64,000 nt of DNA from Fibrobacter sp. UWEL (GTDB lineage Bacteria; Fibrobacterota; Fibrobacteria; Fibrobacterales; Fibrobacteraceae). The notes beneath the pieces are model-generated. The model was not told the origin of the DNA, searched no databases, and saw only the letters and a program-made list of their open reading frames with translations. How positions within the stretch are numbered: position 1 is the first letter of the stretch; each line of letters opens with the position of its first letter. This document shows, in pieces, positions 50,069 to 59,246 of the stretch. The stretch lies in NCBI RefSeq assembly GCF_900142535.1, contig NZ_FRBE01000006.1, positions 62,001-126,000 on the forward strand, in the 5' to 3' direction. The translations under genes were made by a program, and so were the position numbers.

Positions 50069-51940
50069 TTATTGGATCTTTTCTAAGATCTGCTTGGCGA
50101 CGGATTCACCGTCAATTTTCAATAGTTTATAGAGAGCAGGAATTTCGCCCTGTTCCACAAAGTTGTCAGGAAGTCCGAAGCGGATAAGGCGTTTATCCGT
50201 AATTCCGAAATCCATCAGCATTTCGCCGATAGCCGAACCGAAGCCACCTACCAGAGTATTGTCTTCCAAAGTCACAATCACCTTGTGGCTTTCGAAGAGA
50301 CTGCGGTAGCATTCAGGATCAAGCGGTTTGATCAAACGGGCGTCCACCAATGTGGGGTCGTATCCGTTTTCACTAAGAACCTGGGCAGTCTTCTTCAATT
50401 CGTTTGTCATGAAGCCAGCCCCAAGGAGCAAGATGTCCTTACCCTGGCGAAGGACCTTGGGAAGCGTCGCATCGAAGTTTCCAGTAGGTTCTTCCAGCTT
50501 TTCAGCCAGAGCGGTTCCGCGGGGATAGCGGATAGCAACAGGCCCTTCCATATCGATAGAAGCCTGGATCATATCCCGCAGTTCATTTTCGTTAGACGGA
50601 GCCATAATGGTAAGACCCGGCACCGTTCTAAGGAAAGACAAGTCGAAAGAGCCATGATGAGTCGGGCCGTCTGCGCCCACAAGGCCTGCACGGTCAAGCA
50701 CCATCACCACATGCAGATTCTGCAGAGCGATATCATGCATAATCTGGTCGTAGGCTCTTTGCATAAAGGAGGAATAAATTGCCACCACCGGAACGATGCC
50801 TTCGCAGGCAAGACCAGCGGCAAAAGTCAAAGCATGTTCTTCTGCAATACCAACGTCAATGACCTGGTTGGGCAATTCCTTAGCCACAATATCCAGACCG
50901 CAACCCGTAGGCATAGCAGCAGTAATACCCATGACGCGCTTATCCTTGCGAGCAATTTCCAGCAAGGTCTTACCGAACACGCTGGTCAAGGACGGCTTTA
51001 CGCTGCCCGGGGCAAGAGGCAAACCGCTTTCGGGATCGAAGGGACTGCATCCATGGAACTTGGTAGGATTAGCAACAGCTGCAGGAAGACCACGTCCCTT
51101 TTCGGTCAGGATGTGAATCAGGCAGGGGCCCGGCTGTTCCTTCACGCGCTTCAGGAGAAGCACCAGTTCTTCAATGTCGTGACCATCCACAGGTCCGAAG
51201 TAACGGACGCCCAGGTTTTCAAAGAAAGTACCCGGCTTCACCGCCGTCTTTGCGGCACTTTCCACCTGCAGGAACAAATCACGGAAACGAGAGCCCAGGA
51301 TGCCCGGAAGGCGCTTCATCAGGCGATCCAGGTCCGTACGCATCTTGTTGTACACCGGGTCAGAAATGACACGGTTCAAATACTTGCTGAAGCCACCTAC
51401 GTTGGGTGCAATGCTCATCTTGTTATCGTTCAAGATGATGGTCATATTCTGCTTGGAAATGCCAGCATTGTTCAAGGCTTCGTATGCCATACCACCAGTC
51501 ATGGAACCGTCACCAATAACGGCCACCACGTTGTTGTCCTTCTTCAGCTGGTTGCGGGCGACCGCAAAACCGAGAGCGGCAGAAATAGAAGTGGTTGCAT
51601 GACCTGCGCCAAAGCAGTCGTATTCACTTTCATGACGCTTCAAGAAGCCAGAGATACCATTCTGCTGGCGCAAGGTAGAGAAGCGATCAAAGCGACCCGT
51701 CAAGAGTTTATGAACATAAGCCTGATGGCCCACGTCCCAAACGATCTTGTCTTCAGGAGCGTTGAATACGTAGTGAAGGGCAAGAGTCAGTTCCACGACA
51801 CCTAAGCTGGAAGCAAGGTGACCGCCATGCTTAGACACTTGACCAATGATGGTTTCGCGAATCTGAGCAGCAAGACGGTACAGCTCTTCCAAGGAAAGAT
51901 GCTTGATGTCCTGGGGAGACTTGATGTCTTTAAGGTCCAT
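50069..51940 (-). CDS. dxs: 1-deoxy-D-xylulose-5-phosphate synthase
   Basis: 623 residues. Thiamine-diphosphate motif GDGSMTGGMAYEALNNAG, DRAGLVGADGPTHHG in the pyrimidine domain, and FGAGHATTSISAALGFA near the start are diagnostic. First step of the MEP isoprenoid pathway. The ATG follows the ispA stop directly (TAAATG). Confidence 0.96.
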   Translation of the reverse strand: MDLKDIKSPQDIKHLSLEELYRLAAQIRETIIGQVSKHGGHLASSLGVVELTLALHYVFNAPEDKIVWDVGHQAYVHKLLTGRFDRFSTLRQQNGISGFLKRHESEYDCFGAGHATTSISAALGFAVARNQLKKDNNVVAVIGDGSMTGGMAYEALNNAGISKQNMTIILNDNKMSIAPNVGGFSKYLNRVISDPVYNKMRTDLDRLMKRLPGILGSRFRDLFLQVESAAKTAVKPGTFFENLGVRYFGPVDGHDIEELVLLLKRVKEQPGPCLIHILTEKGRGLPAAVANPTKFHGCSPFDPESGLPLAPGSVKPSLTSVFGKTLLEIARKDKRVMGITAAMPTGCGLDIVAKELPNQVIDVGIAEEHALTFAAGLACEGIVPVVAIYSSFMQRAYDQIMHDIALQNLHVVMVLDRAGLVGADGPTHHGSFDLSFLRTVPGLTIMAPSNENELRDMIQASIDMEGPVAIRYPRGTALAEKLEEPTGNFDATLPKVLRQGKDILLLGAGFMTNELKKTAQVLSENGYDPTLVDARLIKPLDPECYRSLFESHKVIVTLEDNTLVGGFGSAIGEMLMDFGITDKRLIRFGLPDNFVEQGEIPALYKLLKIDGESVAKQILEKIQ

Positions 51941-52828
51941 TTATTTAACCCTAGTAATGATAAAGGCGGCAACGGAACGAAGAATCTTGGTATCGCACTT
52001 CAAGGCGTCCAGAGCACGAATGGAATCTTCGTACAGTTTGTGAGCGCATTCGCGAGACTTTTCCAGGCCCACCAATGCGGGATAGGTAGCCTTACCGCGT
52101 TCCACGTCGGAGCCCACGTCCTTGCCCAGTTCTTCCGTAGTAGAGACGATATCCAGGATATCATCCACAATCTGGAAGGCAAGGCCGATGGAACGGCCAT
52201 AGTCACGAATAATCTTGATATCTTCTTCGGAGGCATTTGCCAGGCGTGCACCCACTTCCAGAGAGGCTTCGATGAGAGCTGCGGTCTTGTGATAGTGGAT
52301 GTAGTCCACCAGTTCCAGGTCCACCTTCTTGCCTTCGCTTTCGATGTCGATCATTTCGCCACCGATCATGCCGTAAGTACCCAGCAGGTGAGCCAGGATT
52401 TCGATAGCCTTGGCATTGCCAGTCTTGCCCATCAGTTCAAAAGCAAGAATGCAGAGGGCGTCACCAGCCATCACTGCGGTAGCTTCACCAAACTGTTTGT
52501 GGTTGGTGGGCTTGCCACGACGGAAGTCATCGTTATCGATGCAGGGCAGGTCATCGTGAATCAGGGAGAAGGTGTGGAGCATTTCCAACGCACTCATGGC
52601 GTAATCCACAGAATTTCCCTTGCCGTTAAACATGTCGAATGCGGCACGGACAAGAGCCGGACGCAGACGCTTACCGCCGGCGAACATGGAATAGCGCATA
52701 GCCTCATGGAGGCGTTCGGGCCTATCCTTTACCGGGGGGAGAAATTCATCAAACTTTGCTTCCGCTTCCTTAGAGATGCGGGACAGATATTCTAGGGCAA
52801 GAGCCGCTTCTTTTTCAAGAGTTTCCAT
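51941..52828 (-). CDS. ispA: polyprenyl (farnesyl/geranylgeranyl) diphosphate synthase
   Basis: 295 residues. First aspartate-rich motif DDLPCIDNDDFRRGKPTNHK and second DDILD, with GGKRLRPALV at the start, place it in the IspA family. It condenses isopentenyl diphosphate into farnesyl-length chains, downstream of the Dxs pathway, and the two genes are adjacent. ATG 52828 is preferred over TTG 52837. Confidence 0.93.
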   Translation of the reverse strand: METLEKEAALALEYLSRISKEAEAKFDEFLPPVKDRPERLHEAMRYSMFAGGKRLRPALVRAAFDMFNGKGNSVDYAMSALEMLHTFSLIHDDLPCIDNDDFRRGKPTNHKQFGEATAVMAGDALCILAFELMGKTGNAKAIEILAHLLGTYGMIGGEMIDIESEGKKVDLELVDYIHYHKTAALIEASLEVGARLANASEEDIKIIRDYGRSIGLAFQIVDDILDIVSTTEELGKDVGSDVERGKATYPALVGLEKSRECAHKLYEDSIRALDALKCDTKILRSVAAFIITRVK

Positions 52829-52845
52829 ACTGACCAAAGATACTT

Positions 52846-52897
52846 AAAAAAAAGGCCCCAATAAAGGGGCTCTTCTTCTAAAAGCCCATATAAGGGC
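52846..52897 (-). terminator. tandem hairpins after the CarboxypepD_reg-like lipoprotein gene
   Basis: Minus-strand GCCC-TTATAT-GGGC then CTTTT (52897-52880) and GCCCC-TTTATT-GGGGC then T8 (52870-52846). The second is a good intrinsic terminator, isolating ispA from the lipoprotein gene to its right. Confidence 0.85.
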
Positions 52898-52926
52898 CTT
52901 ATATTGAGGATACTAAAAACTTACCA

Positions 52927-54627
52927 CTAGAACAGTGCGCCGTAGATTTTCACATCGTCGATGTAAACTTCCTTGCCGCCTGCGGGGAAGAAGTGAATCT
53001 GCTTCACATGATTCTTCACGCTGTCCCAACTTTCGTCACAAACCTTCTTGTCTGCTGTATTATAGCACAAATCCGAAGGCTTGATCACCACGCGAGCCCA
53101 GGTAGAATCCAGAGTTTTCCAGATGGAGGCTGCCTTGGAACCCACATTTTCGTAAGACTCCCAGTTTTCAAGAGCAACACGAATCTTTCCAGATCCCTTT
53201 GCGTAAAACTCGATGGAATCAATCGCGGAGAAGTTTCTCACCTCGTTCATGCCAGTACCAACCAGCACCCAGGCGTAGGGATCGTCCGCCAGTTCATACC
53301 TCGTGCGGAACACATTGGAATTCCGATCTTCGTCGAGCGTCAGATGACTCGTCACCAAATGGCTTGCATCGTTCACACCATTGGAGAACTTGAAAGTTGA
53401 GCCCTTATAGAGGGTATCCACATCCATATACCAGTTGGAAAGTTCGCCTTCGAAATCCTGGAACAACTTGACCGGATTCAGAGCCGCTGTTCCTTCGCGA
53501 GGAGTCTTTACAGTCCATTCCACAAAGGGTTCAGTACTATCTGCATGAACAAAATACAGGTCCAGAGATTCGCCAGCAGGAACAGCCGGCAACACGTAAG
53601 CGCCCTGAGCATTGGTCTTCACCAGGATATCCATTCCATAGACGCCCACCCAGGCATAGCTTTCATCACTCTTCAAAGTCACCTTGCTGGAGAAGGAAGA
53701 AGATTCCACCAGCTTCACGGTGTCAATTGCAGACAAATTAGCAGCGTCATAGACCTTGGAGAAAGAATAGTTACCAGCAAGTACGGTCAAGCGATAGCTA
53801 CCCGAATCAGGCCATATGATGGAGAACTGGCCATCTGCGTCAGCACGCAGTTCCGCCTTGATTAAACTGTTCTGCAGTGCAAATTTTTCTGCTACGAAAT
53901 CGCTCTTACGGATGGCGACGGCGGCATAAGCGGCAGCGGAACCATCTTCCATAAGGACAACCACCTTCTTGACTGTAGAATCAGCAGGAGTTTCAACAGT
54001 ATCCTTTTCTACAGGCTTTGCGGTATCCGCAGGAAGCGCCTTATAGTTTTCGTAGACGAATTCCGTCGGACTGAAGAACGCAGTCTTAACATCCATCACG
54101 CTGTCCAGTACGTCATTTACGAAGTACAGCTGGAGGGAATCATTTGCCGGAACAGAGGGAAGAACGAACACGCCGTCGTTATCGGCAGGGACCAGGATGT
54201 CCGTACCCACGACACCAATCCACACAGACTTGGAGCCTTCGGGAATATCCAGTTCACCCTGCATTACCGCAGTAGGAACCAGGTCCACAGATTCCAGAAT
54301 TTCCTTACTGGATGCGTCCACCACCTTGGTAAAAGCGTGACCTTCGGAAGAAATCGTCAAGCGAAAGGAACCTTCCTTGGGAATGGAAATCTTGAATTTA
54401 CCCTGATCATCGGCGAATACATCGTTTGCCACAGCGTCTTCTTCCAGCTGGGTAGCAAGAGCCATATGGTTCACATCGCGGAGAGAAACACGAGCAAAGG
54501 GGGCCGGTGCACCATCTACATTTGCACGACCATTCGTAGTAATGCTGCCGGGGCCACCAGCAACATTCGTCTCTGAACAGCCTATAAAGGCCGCCATGAG
54601 AGGCAAAAGGAAAAGCAATCTTTTCAT
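52927..54627 (-). CDS. lipoprotein with two carboxypeptidase-regulatory-like domains and a C-terminal binding domain
   Basis: 566 residues, lipobox AFIGC. Two similar beta-sandwich units (ARVSLRDVNHMALATQ...GKFKISIPKEGSFRLTISSEGHAFTKVVDASSKE and AAVAIRKSDFVAEKFALQ...GQFSIIWPDSGSYRLTVLAGNYSFSKVYDAANLS) are followed by a C-terminal domain (FQDFEGELSNWYMDVD...IDDVKIYGALF) like carbohydrate-binding modules of the CBM11/CIA30 style. Probably an outer-surface substrate-binding lipoprotein. Its start overlaps the end of the TIGR02147 gene by 4 bases. Confidence 0.82.
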   Translation of the reverse strand: MKRLLFLLPLMAAFIGCSETNVAGGPGSITTNGRANVDGAPAPFARVSLRDVNHMALATQLEEDAVANDVFADDQGKFKISIPKEGSFRLTISSEGHAFTKVVDASSKEILESVDLVPTAVMQGELDIPEGSKSVWIGVVGTDILVPADNDGVFVLPSVPANDSLQLYFVNDVLDSVMDVKTAFFSPTEFVYENYKALPADTAKPVEKDTVETPADSTVKKVVVLMEDGSAAAYAAVAIRKSDFVAEKFALQNSLIKAELRADADGQFSIIWPDSGSYRLTVLAGNYSFSKVYDAANLSAIDTVKLVESSSFSSKVTLKSDESYAWVGVYGMDILVKTNAQGAYVLPAVPAGESLDLYFVHADSTEPFVEWTVKTPREGTAALNPVKLFQDFEGELSNWYMDVDTLYKGSTFKFSNGVNDASHLVTSHLTLDEDRNSNVFRTRYELADDPYAWVLVGTGMNEVRNFSAIDSIEFYAKGSGKIRVALENWESYENVGSKAASIWKTLDSTWARVVIKPSDLCYNTADKKVCDESWDSVKNHVKQIHFFPAGGKEVYIDDVKIYGALF

Positions 54628-55460
54628 TTTTTCTTCTCCTGCAACGGCTTCACAAAGGCCAACGGGAATAGTTGTATGTTCAGTTGAAACACCGTATTAT
54701 CTCCAGAACCATCCTGGGATAAACGTAGTAAATCGGAACGAAATTCGTTAATCTTTTCTCGGATTAACTGGATATCGTCCATATTAAAGGTCATGGTCAC
54801 CGTGCTAATGTCACGGAGATGGGGCGCATGGCGTTCCAGGGATTCACCAGCCAGGGCAATGGTATCCTTCTGGAACTGTCGAACAGCGGCAGATCGCCAG
54901 TTTCCACCGGTACTGACGAAAGTATCGTTCACCTTCCAGAAACCATCACGATCCGTTGAAATCATATTCAGTTCATGCAAGAGCTGAACTGCGGACTTTG
55001 CCTCTTCCACCGTAATCTGAGGGGTGCAGCATTCTGCCAGGCCTTCGTAATCATCCTTGAACTTACAGATACCGATAATGGAACGAATGGCGTTGTAGTA
55101 CCAATGGCGATAGAATTCCAATTCCTTCTTGGCCAACAACTTAAGGGACACACCCTTCAAGGCCTGCATGCGCTCGTAATGTTGCAAGGCTTCCGCATCG
55201 GTCTTTGCACGACCGAAGTAAACCATTTCGGTCCAGTAGGCGGTTTCCTTTTCGTCCAGTTCGAAAAAATCAGCAGCGGGCTGAATGAGGCCCGTAGATA
55301 GATGAATCTTACCTTGAGACACGCGAAGGAGGTTACCAGGATCGGCCCCCATCTTCATAGCCATATAACGCCAAGAAATCACAGTCTTGCGCTGCTTAAA
55401 ATCATCAAAAGCGTCTCTCAGCCATTCGCGATAGTCAGTATATTCAAATATCGGTTTCAT
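54624..55460 (-). CDS. TIGR02147 family protein (second copy)
   Basis: 278 residues starting MKPIFEYTDYREWLRDAFDDFKQ, with VISWRYMAMKMGADPGNLLRVSQGK in the helix-turn-helix-like region, as in the 2833-3690 protein. ATG 55460 is the first good start; TTG 55466 is doubtful. Directly followed by a lipoprotein gene, repeating the arrangement at the left end of the window. Confidence 0.9.
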   Translation of the reverse strand: MKPIFEYTDYREWLRDAFDDFKQRKTVISWRYMAMKMGADPGNLLRVSQGKIHLSTGLIQPAADFFELDEKETAYWTEMVYFGRAKTDAEALQHYERMQALKGVSLKLLAKKELEFYRHWYYNAIRSIIGICKFKDDYEGLAECCTPQITVEEAKSAVQLLHELNMISTDRDGFWKVNDTFVSTGGNWRSAAVRQFQKDTIALAGESLERHAPHLRDISTVTMTFNMDDIQLIREKINEFRSDLLRLSQDGSGDNTVFQLNIQLFPLAFVKPLQEKKK

Positions 55461-55506
55461 AAACAAAAAAATACATAGACCCCTTTGGAATTCCTACGGG
55501 TGCTAG

Positions 55507-55893
55507 TTATTCTCCGTTGTGGAACTTTACAACGATATTCAACTGAGAATCACAGGTCGCAGACCATTGACACTCCACATTATTCTGAAGAGCATCATCC
55601 TCGCAAATCCCCTTAAATTCAAGGATTTCAGCCATTTCGGTAGATTGTCCATAAACCACCCGGAACTCCAGTTCCCCTATAGGGGAGGCCTGCACCGCCG
55701 GTTCGGCCATCAGTTTGCCCGTGAGTCTTATCACACAGGCATCCTTATTAGGCAGTTCGTCCTCGTTTTGTCCGGGAGCAACAAACCAGTGGAGCTGCAA
55801 GGGGCGAAACTCCACAGGAGGAGCCTTTTTGGCGCATCCCGCCAAAAGGCAAATAAATGTCAGAAGAAGAAATGGATAGAAGACCTTTCTCAT
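55507..55893 (-). CDS. small lipoprotein after the GGDEF gene
   Basis: 128 residues from ATG 55893 (MRKVFYPFLLLTFICLLAGC), lipobox LLAGC. The mature part has four spaced Cys residues (ICEDD, ECQW, TCDSQ and an earlier CVIRL). No family recognised. It begins one base after the stop of the GGDEF gene, so the two are coupled. Confidence 0.72.
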   Translation of the reverse strand: MRKVFYPFLLLTFICLLAGCAKKAPPVEFRPLQLHWFVAPGQNEDELPNKDACVIRLTGKLMAEPAVQASPIGELEFRVVYGQSTEMAEILEFKGICEDDALQNNVECQWSATCDSQLNIVVKFHNGE

Positions 55894-55894
55894 C

Positions 55895-57226
55895 TTAATG
55901 GGTAGAACGCTTGAATGTAGCGCTGGTAACACGGTTTCTACCACCTTCCTTGGAAGCGTAGAGAGCCTTGTCAGCACGTTCAAACAGGCGCTTCGGGTCT
56001 TCGCCAGCGATCATTTCGGCAATACCGAAGGAGCAGGTAACCTGCTGCTGCTTGATCAGCGGGGTACTTTCAATAGCCATTCTTAACTTTTCTGCCAGGA
56101 ACTGGGCGTTCTGGATGGGGGTATCCCCACAGAGAATCACGAATTCCTCGCCACCCCAACGAACCAGGGCATCCGTATTACGAATCTTGCTCTGGATCAG
56201 CTTGGTCAGGTTCACCAGCACTTCGTCACCCACATTGTGGCCGAAAGCGTCGTTAATCTGCTTGAAGTGGTCAATGTCCAGAATCACGAAGGAAACAGGG
56301 CTGTCGTTCTTGCTCAGGTTTTCCTGTTCGAGGAGAAGCACACTGCTAAAGCCTGCGCGGTTGAGACAGCCGGTCAGCGGGTCTTCCTTGCTGGACTTTT
56401 CGTATTCGGACTTTTCAATTTCCAGGGCCATCAAGTTCTTTTCCAGTTCTTCACGCTTTTTCTTATTGGCTGCACGTTCGCGGCTATAGTCAAAGAAGCG
56501 GATCACCAGGATGATCAAGAAGGTCACAAACCACATGACCACCAGAGAGGTCACCAGCTTGTCCCAGGAGATGGTCTTACCCTTGAAACGAAGGCCCTTG
56601 ATTTCCAGAGTGCCATAGCCGAAGGGGGCGCTGGTACCCGTCTGAATTTCAATCAGGGGAACGTTGCTCATGTCCACACGAGCCTGGTGTACGTTAATGT
56701 TGTTCTGGGCAACCCACCAGCCAGCCAGACGGAATTCCTGGGGGACAAAAATTGCAGGATAGGATTCTTCCAGAGGGAAGAATTCAATTTCGTTATACTT
56801 CCAGCTGCTTTCGTCCCCGGCACGGGAGAAGGTGCTATCGAAGCCACGGAGATACAGACGTACGGAACCTTCGCCGCGGGGCTTGATCCACACGAAGATA
56901 CTGTCATACTTGGAAAGATCCCAACCGCGAGACTTGCCATCGCCCAGATAAATCTTGACGCTAGCGTAAGGATAGGCGTAACCTTCACGAAGTTCGTAAT
57001 CCAGAACCACGGAAGAGTCGGTCTTGTTCAAGACTACGACAGAAGAGCCACCGTCAGCGGAGTCACCTACCACCTTGACATAGGGGTAGTCAGCCAGCAT
57101 AATGTCCCTATTCTCATTCAGGCCATGCTTATAGGCCAGAAGGGCGATGACCGTAACGGCCAACAGCACAAAAATAAGGATATTCATTCTAAACAGAACG
57201 TATAGTTTCTCAATTATCCTAGACAT
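55895..57226 (-). CDS. membrane-bound GGDEF diguanylate cyclase with a periplasmic sensor
   Basis: 443 residues. A membrane helix at residues about 12-30, a periplasmic beta domain (about 40-210, CIA30/galactose-binding-like: SVKIYLGDGKSRGWDLSKYDSIFVWIKP), a second membrane helix (SLVVMWFVTFLIILVIRFF), a coiled coil and a full GGDEF domain (DPLTGCLNRAGF, ILDIDHFKQINDAFGH, RWGGEEFVIL). It probably makes c-di-GMP in response to an extracytoplasmic ligand, perhaps a sugar. Confidence 0.9.
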   Translation of the reverse strand: MSRIIEKLYVLFRMNILIFVLLAVTVIALLAYKHGLNENRDIMLADYPYVKVVGDSADGGSSVVVLNKTDSSVVLDYELREGYAYPYASVKIYLGDGKSRGWDLSKYDSIFVWIKPRGEGSVRLYLRGFDSTFSRAGDESSWKYNEIEFFPLEESYPAIFVPQEFRLAGWWVAQNNINVHQARVDMSNVPLIEIQTGTSAPFGYGTLEIKGLRFKGKTISWDKLVTSLVVMWFVTFLIILVIRFFDYSRERAANKKKREELEKNLMALEIEKSEYEKSSKEDPLTGCLNRAGFSSVLLLEQENLSKNDSPVSFVILDIDHFKQINDAFGHNVGDEVLVNLTKLIQSKIRNTDALVRWGGEEFVILCGDTPIQNAQFLAEKLRMAIESTPLIKQQQVTCSFGIAEMIAGEDPKRLFERADKALYASKEGGRNRVTSATFKRSTH

Positions 57227-57277
57227 ATTTTTCCCAACAAACGCAAAATGTCAAACACAATATAAAAAACGAAAATT

Positions 57278-58360
57278 CTATCGGCTCATCCACTTTCCCA
57301 AACGACCCACAATTGGGCGTATGGTATTGGCCAGATCCACCTGGGAACGTTCCGTGGGATGTCCATGGAGCCCCTCATTAGTGGTACGGACCTCTAAAAA
57401 CTCCAAATCCTTATTCCCGTCAGCGATTTCAGTCTCGTAAATAGACTTTACCGTAGGAGTCAGGTCGTCATTTGGCCATACTTTAGTAGAAACAAGCAAG
57501 AATTTAACCCCAGGATGTTTCAAGCGAAGGTCTTTTATCATTTCGCGATAGGCTTTTTTAAATTCATCCTTATCGCCATAGGGCGGATTTCCCTGAAAAT
57601 CATTAATTCCAATGAACATCACCACCACTTGGGGATGGAAACTATCAAAATTCCACAGGAGAGAGGACTCGTCCGAAGTTTTCGACACATCCTCCGGAGC
57701 AAAACCGGGAGCTGTATACTTATAAAGGCGAGGAATTTTCCATTCCGGAACAATATTGTCGTAATTTCTTACTAAGCCGCGACCACTGAAAGCATTAATC
57801 TGGAAATCAGCCTTGAATCCGTCAGCCAGCAGGAAGGCGTAGCTCTTGGAAGTGTTGGTGGTCTCGAAAACGTGATCCTCTTGGTCTGCCACATGACCTT
57901 CGCAGCCATACCCCACGGTAAAGGAGTCCCCGATGAACTCGATACGACGATTGGCGAACTTGGGGGCAGCCATGAGTTTGCCCTTCTTGTCCGTAGCGAT
58001 GGTATGAAGAATGACCCCACCCGGATTACTTTCGCTAATCTTAATCAGGCGGTAAAGATGGGACTTGCCATCCCCAGCCACCTTTACGTTCTTCACCGTC
58101 TTTCTGTCCGTTACAAAAATCGCAAGCTGTTTTCCGTCTTGATCCAGACGCCAGCGGGCATGGCCCTCTAGCTCAAGATCCAGGGAACTGGCTACCGCAT
58201 TAAACTGGACCATGGCCCCAGGGGCACTCGTACGACTGTAGGAAGAAGCATGATCCCAACGGCCACTAAAAAGGAACTGGCTGGAATTAAATTCCATGGA
58301 AGCCTCCGCGCTCATGGCGCAAAATGCCATGGCGACGCTAAAAAATCTCAAAAAACCCAT
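57278..58360 (-). CDS. secreted SGNH esterase, CE2-like
   Basis: 360 residues with signal peptide (FFSVAMAFCAMSAEA). A beta-sandwich (about 25-130) is followed by an SGNH hydrolase: IEFIGDSFTVGYGCEG (Ser), VVMFIGINDFQGNPP (Asn) and HGHPTERSQ (His). This two-domain build fits CE2 acetyl-esterases that deacetylate plant polysaccharides. Single gene, divergent from the cytochrome gene. Confidence 0.85.
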   Translation of the reverse strand: MGFLRFFSVAMAFCAMSAEASMEFNSSQFLFSGRWDHASSYSRTSAPGAMVQFNAVASSLDLELEGHARWRLDQDGKQLAIFVTDRKTVKNVKVAGDGKSHLYRLIKISESNPGGVILHTIATDKKGKLMAAPKFANRRIEFIGDSFTVGYGCEGHVADQEDHVFETTNTSKSYAFLLADGFKADFQINAFSGRGLVRNYDNIVPEWKIPRLYKYTAPGFAPEDVSKTSDESSLLWNFDSFHPQVVVMFIGINDFQGNPPYGDKDEFKKAYREMIKDLRLKHPGVKFLLVSTKVWPNDDLTPTVKSIYETEIADGNKDLEFLEVRTTNEGLHGHPTERSQVDLANTIRPIVGRLGKWMSR

Positions 58361-58437
58361 GTTTCAAATCTAATATCATTTTTCTATAAATTAATGTATA
58401 AAGCTCACTTTCCATAAAAAATTCTAAATTCGTTGCG

Positions 58438-58881
58438 ATGAATCACAAGTTCCGTTTTTTCAGCATTTTTGTCCTGGCGACCTACGGGTTAATGCTCGGC
58501 GTAAACGCAATCGCACAGACGGAAGAAAAGCCCGTCCCAGGTTCCGAGGCAGACACGCTCACTCGTGAAGACGCCAGAATGGCCTATCTGGTCTATAAAG
58601 TGCTGGATAAGAACGGCAAGGTTAAGGGAGCCAATCTGGAAAAGGGCGCCAAGTTATTCTACCAGAACTGCAGGCCATGTCATGGTGAAGATGGTCGCAG
58701 GGTTAATTTCAACCCCATGGGAACACCCGCTTTCATCGGGCAGCGCGCTCGGGAAGAAATGCCCACCTTCTGGTATCAGCTGAACTTCGGTGACGAAGAA
58801 CGTTCCATGGAAGCTTACATCGACGAAATTTCCCTAGAAGAAATGATCGATATCGCCGGCTACGCCCAAACATTACCCTAA
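58438..58881 (+). CDS. c-type cytochrome
   Basis: 147 residues with an N-terminal signal (IFVLATYGLMLGVNAIA). The haem motif CRPCH lies near residue 79 (LFYQNCRPCHGEDGRRVNF), and a Met near the C-terminus (EEMPTFW) may be the axial ligand. Probable periplasmic electron carrier with one haem. Its redox partner is not in the window. Confidence 0.82.
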   Translation: MNHKFRFFSIFVLATYGLMLGVNAIAQTEEKPVPGSEADTLTREDARMAYLVYKVLDKNGKVKGANLEKGAKLFYQNCRPCHGEDGRRVNFNPMGTPAFIGQRAREEMPTFWYQLNFGDEERSMEAYIDEISLEEMIDIAGYAQTLP

Positions 58882-59246
58882 CAAGATGCAGGGGGAATTA
58901 TATGATGCAAAGGGGCTACCGGCGTCCACAGAGTGGACAATTCTCACTAAGGGCTAAAGCCCTAAGTGTTCATTAGCCTCTGGACTCCCCATAAAACGAC
59001 TGCGCAATCACGAATGCAAGCATTCGTTCTGCTTGACGTTTTATGTTTGAGGGGCACTGAAGCGCCTCCTCAAAGGCTTCGAGATGTAGCTATACGTTTT
59101 ATTCCTGCGAAAATTTGAGTGGGAGCTCTGCTCCCCTCAAACAAAAAAGAACCCGTCAAACAAGCGAAGCTTGCGAAGACGGGATTCTTTTTTCGGGGAA
59201 TCGCAAGGGGGCGGAGCCCCCTTGGCTTTAAATTCTCGAAGGGAAT
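58882..59246. repeat. hairpin-dense intergenic region
   Basis: No gene seen. In order: GTCCAC-AGA-GTGGAC; CACTAAGGGCT paired with AGCCCTAAGTG (one mismatch); CATAAAACG with CGTTTTATG enclosing CGAATGC-AA-GCATTCG; GGGAGC-TCT-GCTCCC; the terminator at 59143-59193; AAGGGGGC-GGA-GCCCCCTT; and CTTTAAATTC/GAATTTAAAG just before the Helicase_C_3 gene end. Looks like a nest of REP-type hairpins. Confidence 0.6.
59143..59193. terminator. bidirectional intrinsic terminator
   Basis: GAACCCGTC with GACGGGATTC (one bulged base) enclosing CAAGC-GAA-GCTTG, flanked by A6 and T6. It can stop both the cytochrome transcript (+) and the Helicase_C_3 transcript (-). Confidence 0.85.

Noticed and set aside
47953-50187. 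744-codon open frame on the plus strand
   Set aside because: Antisense to pyrF and the SpoU methyltransferase gene; an artefact of codon bias.
50285-51805. 506-codon open frame on the plus strand
   Set aside because: Antisense to dxs, which is unmistakable.
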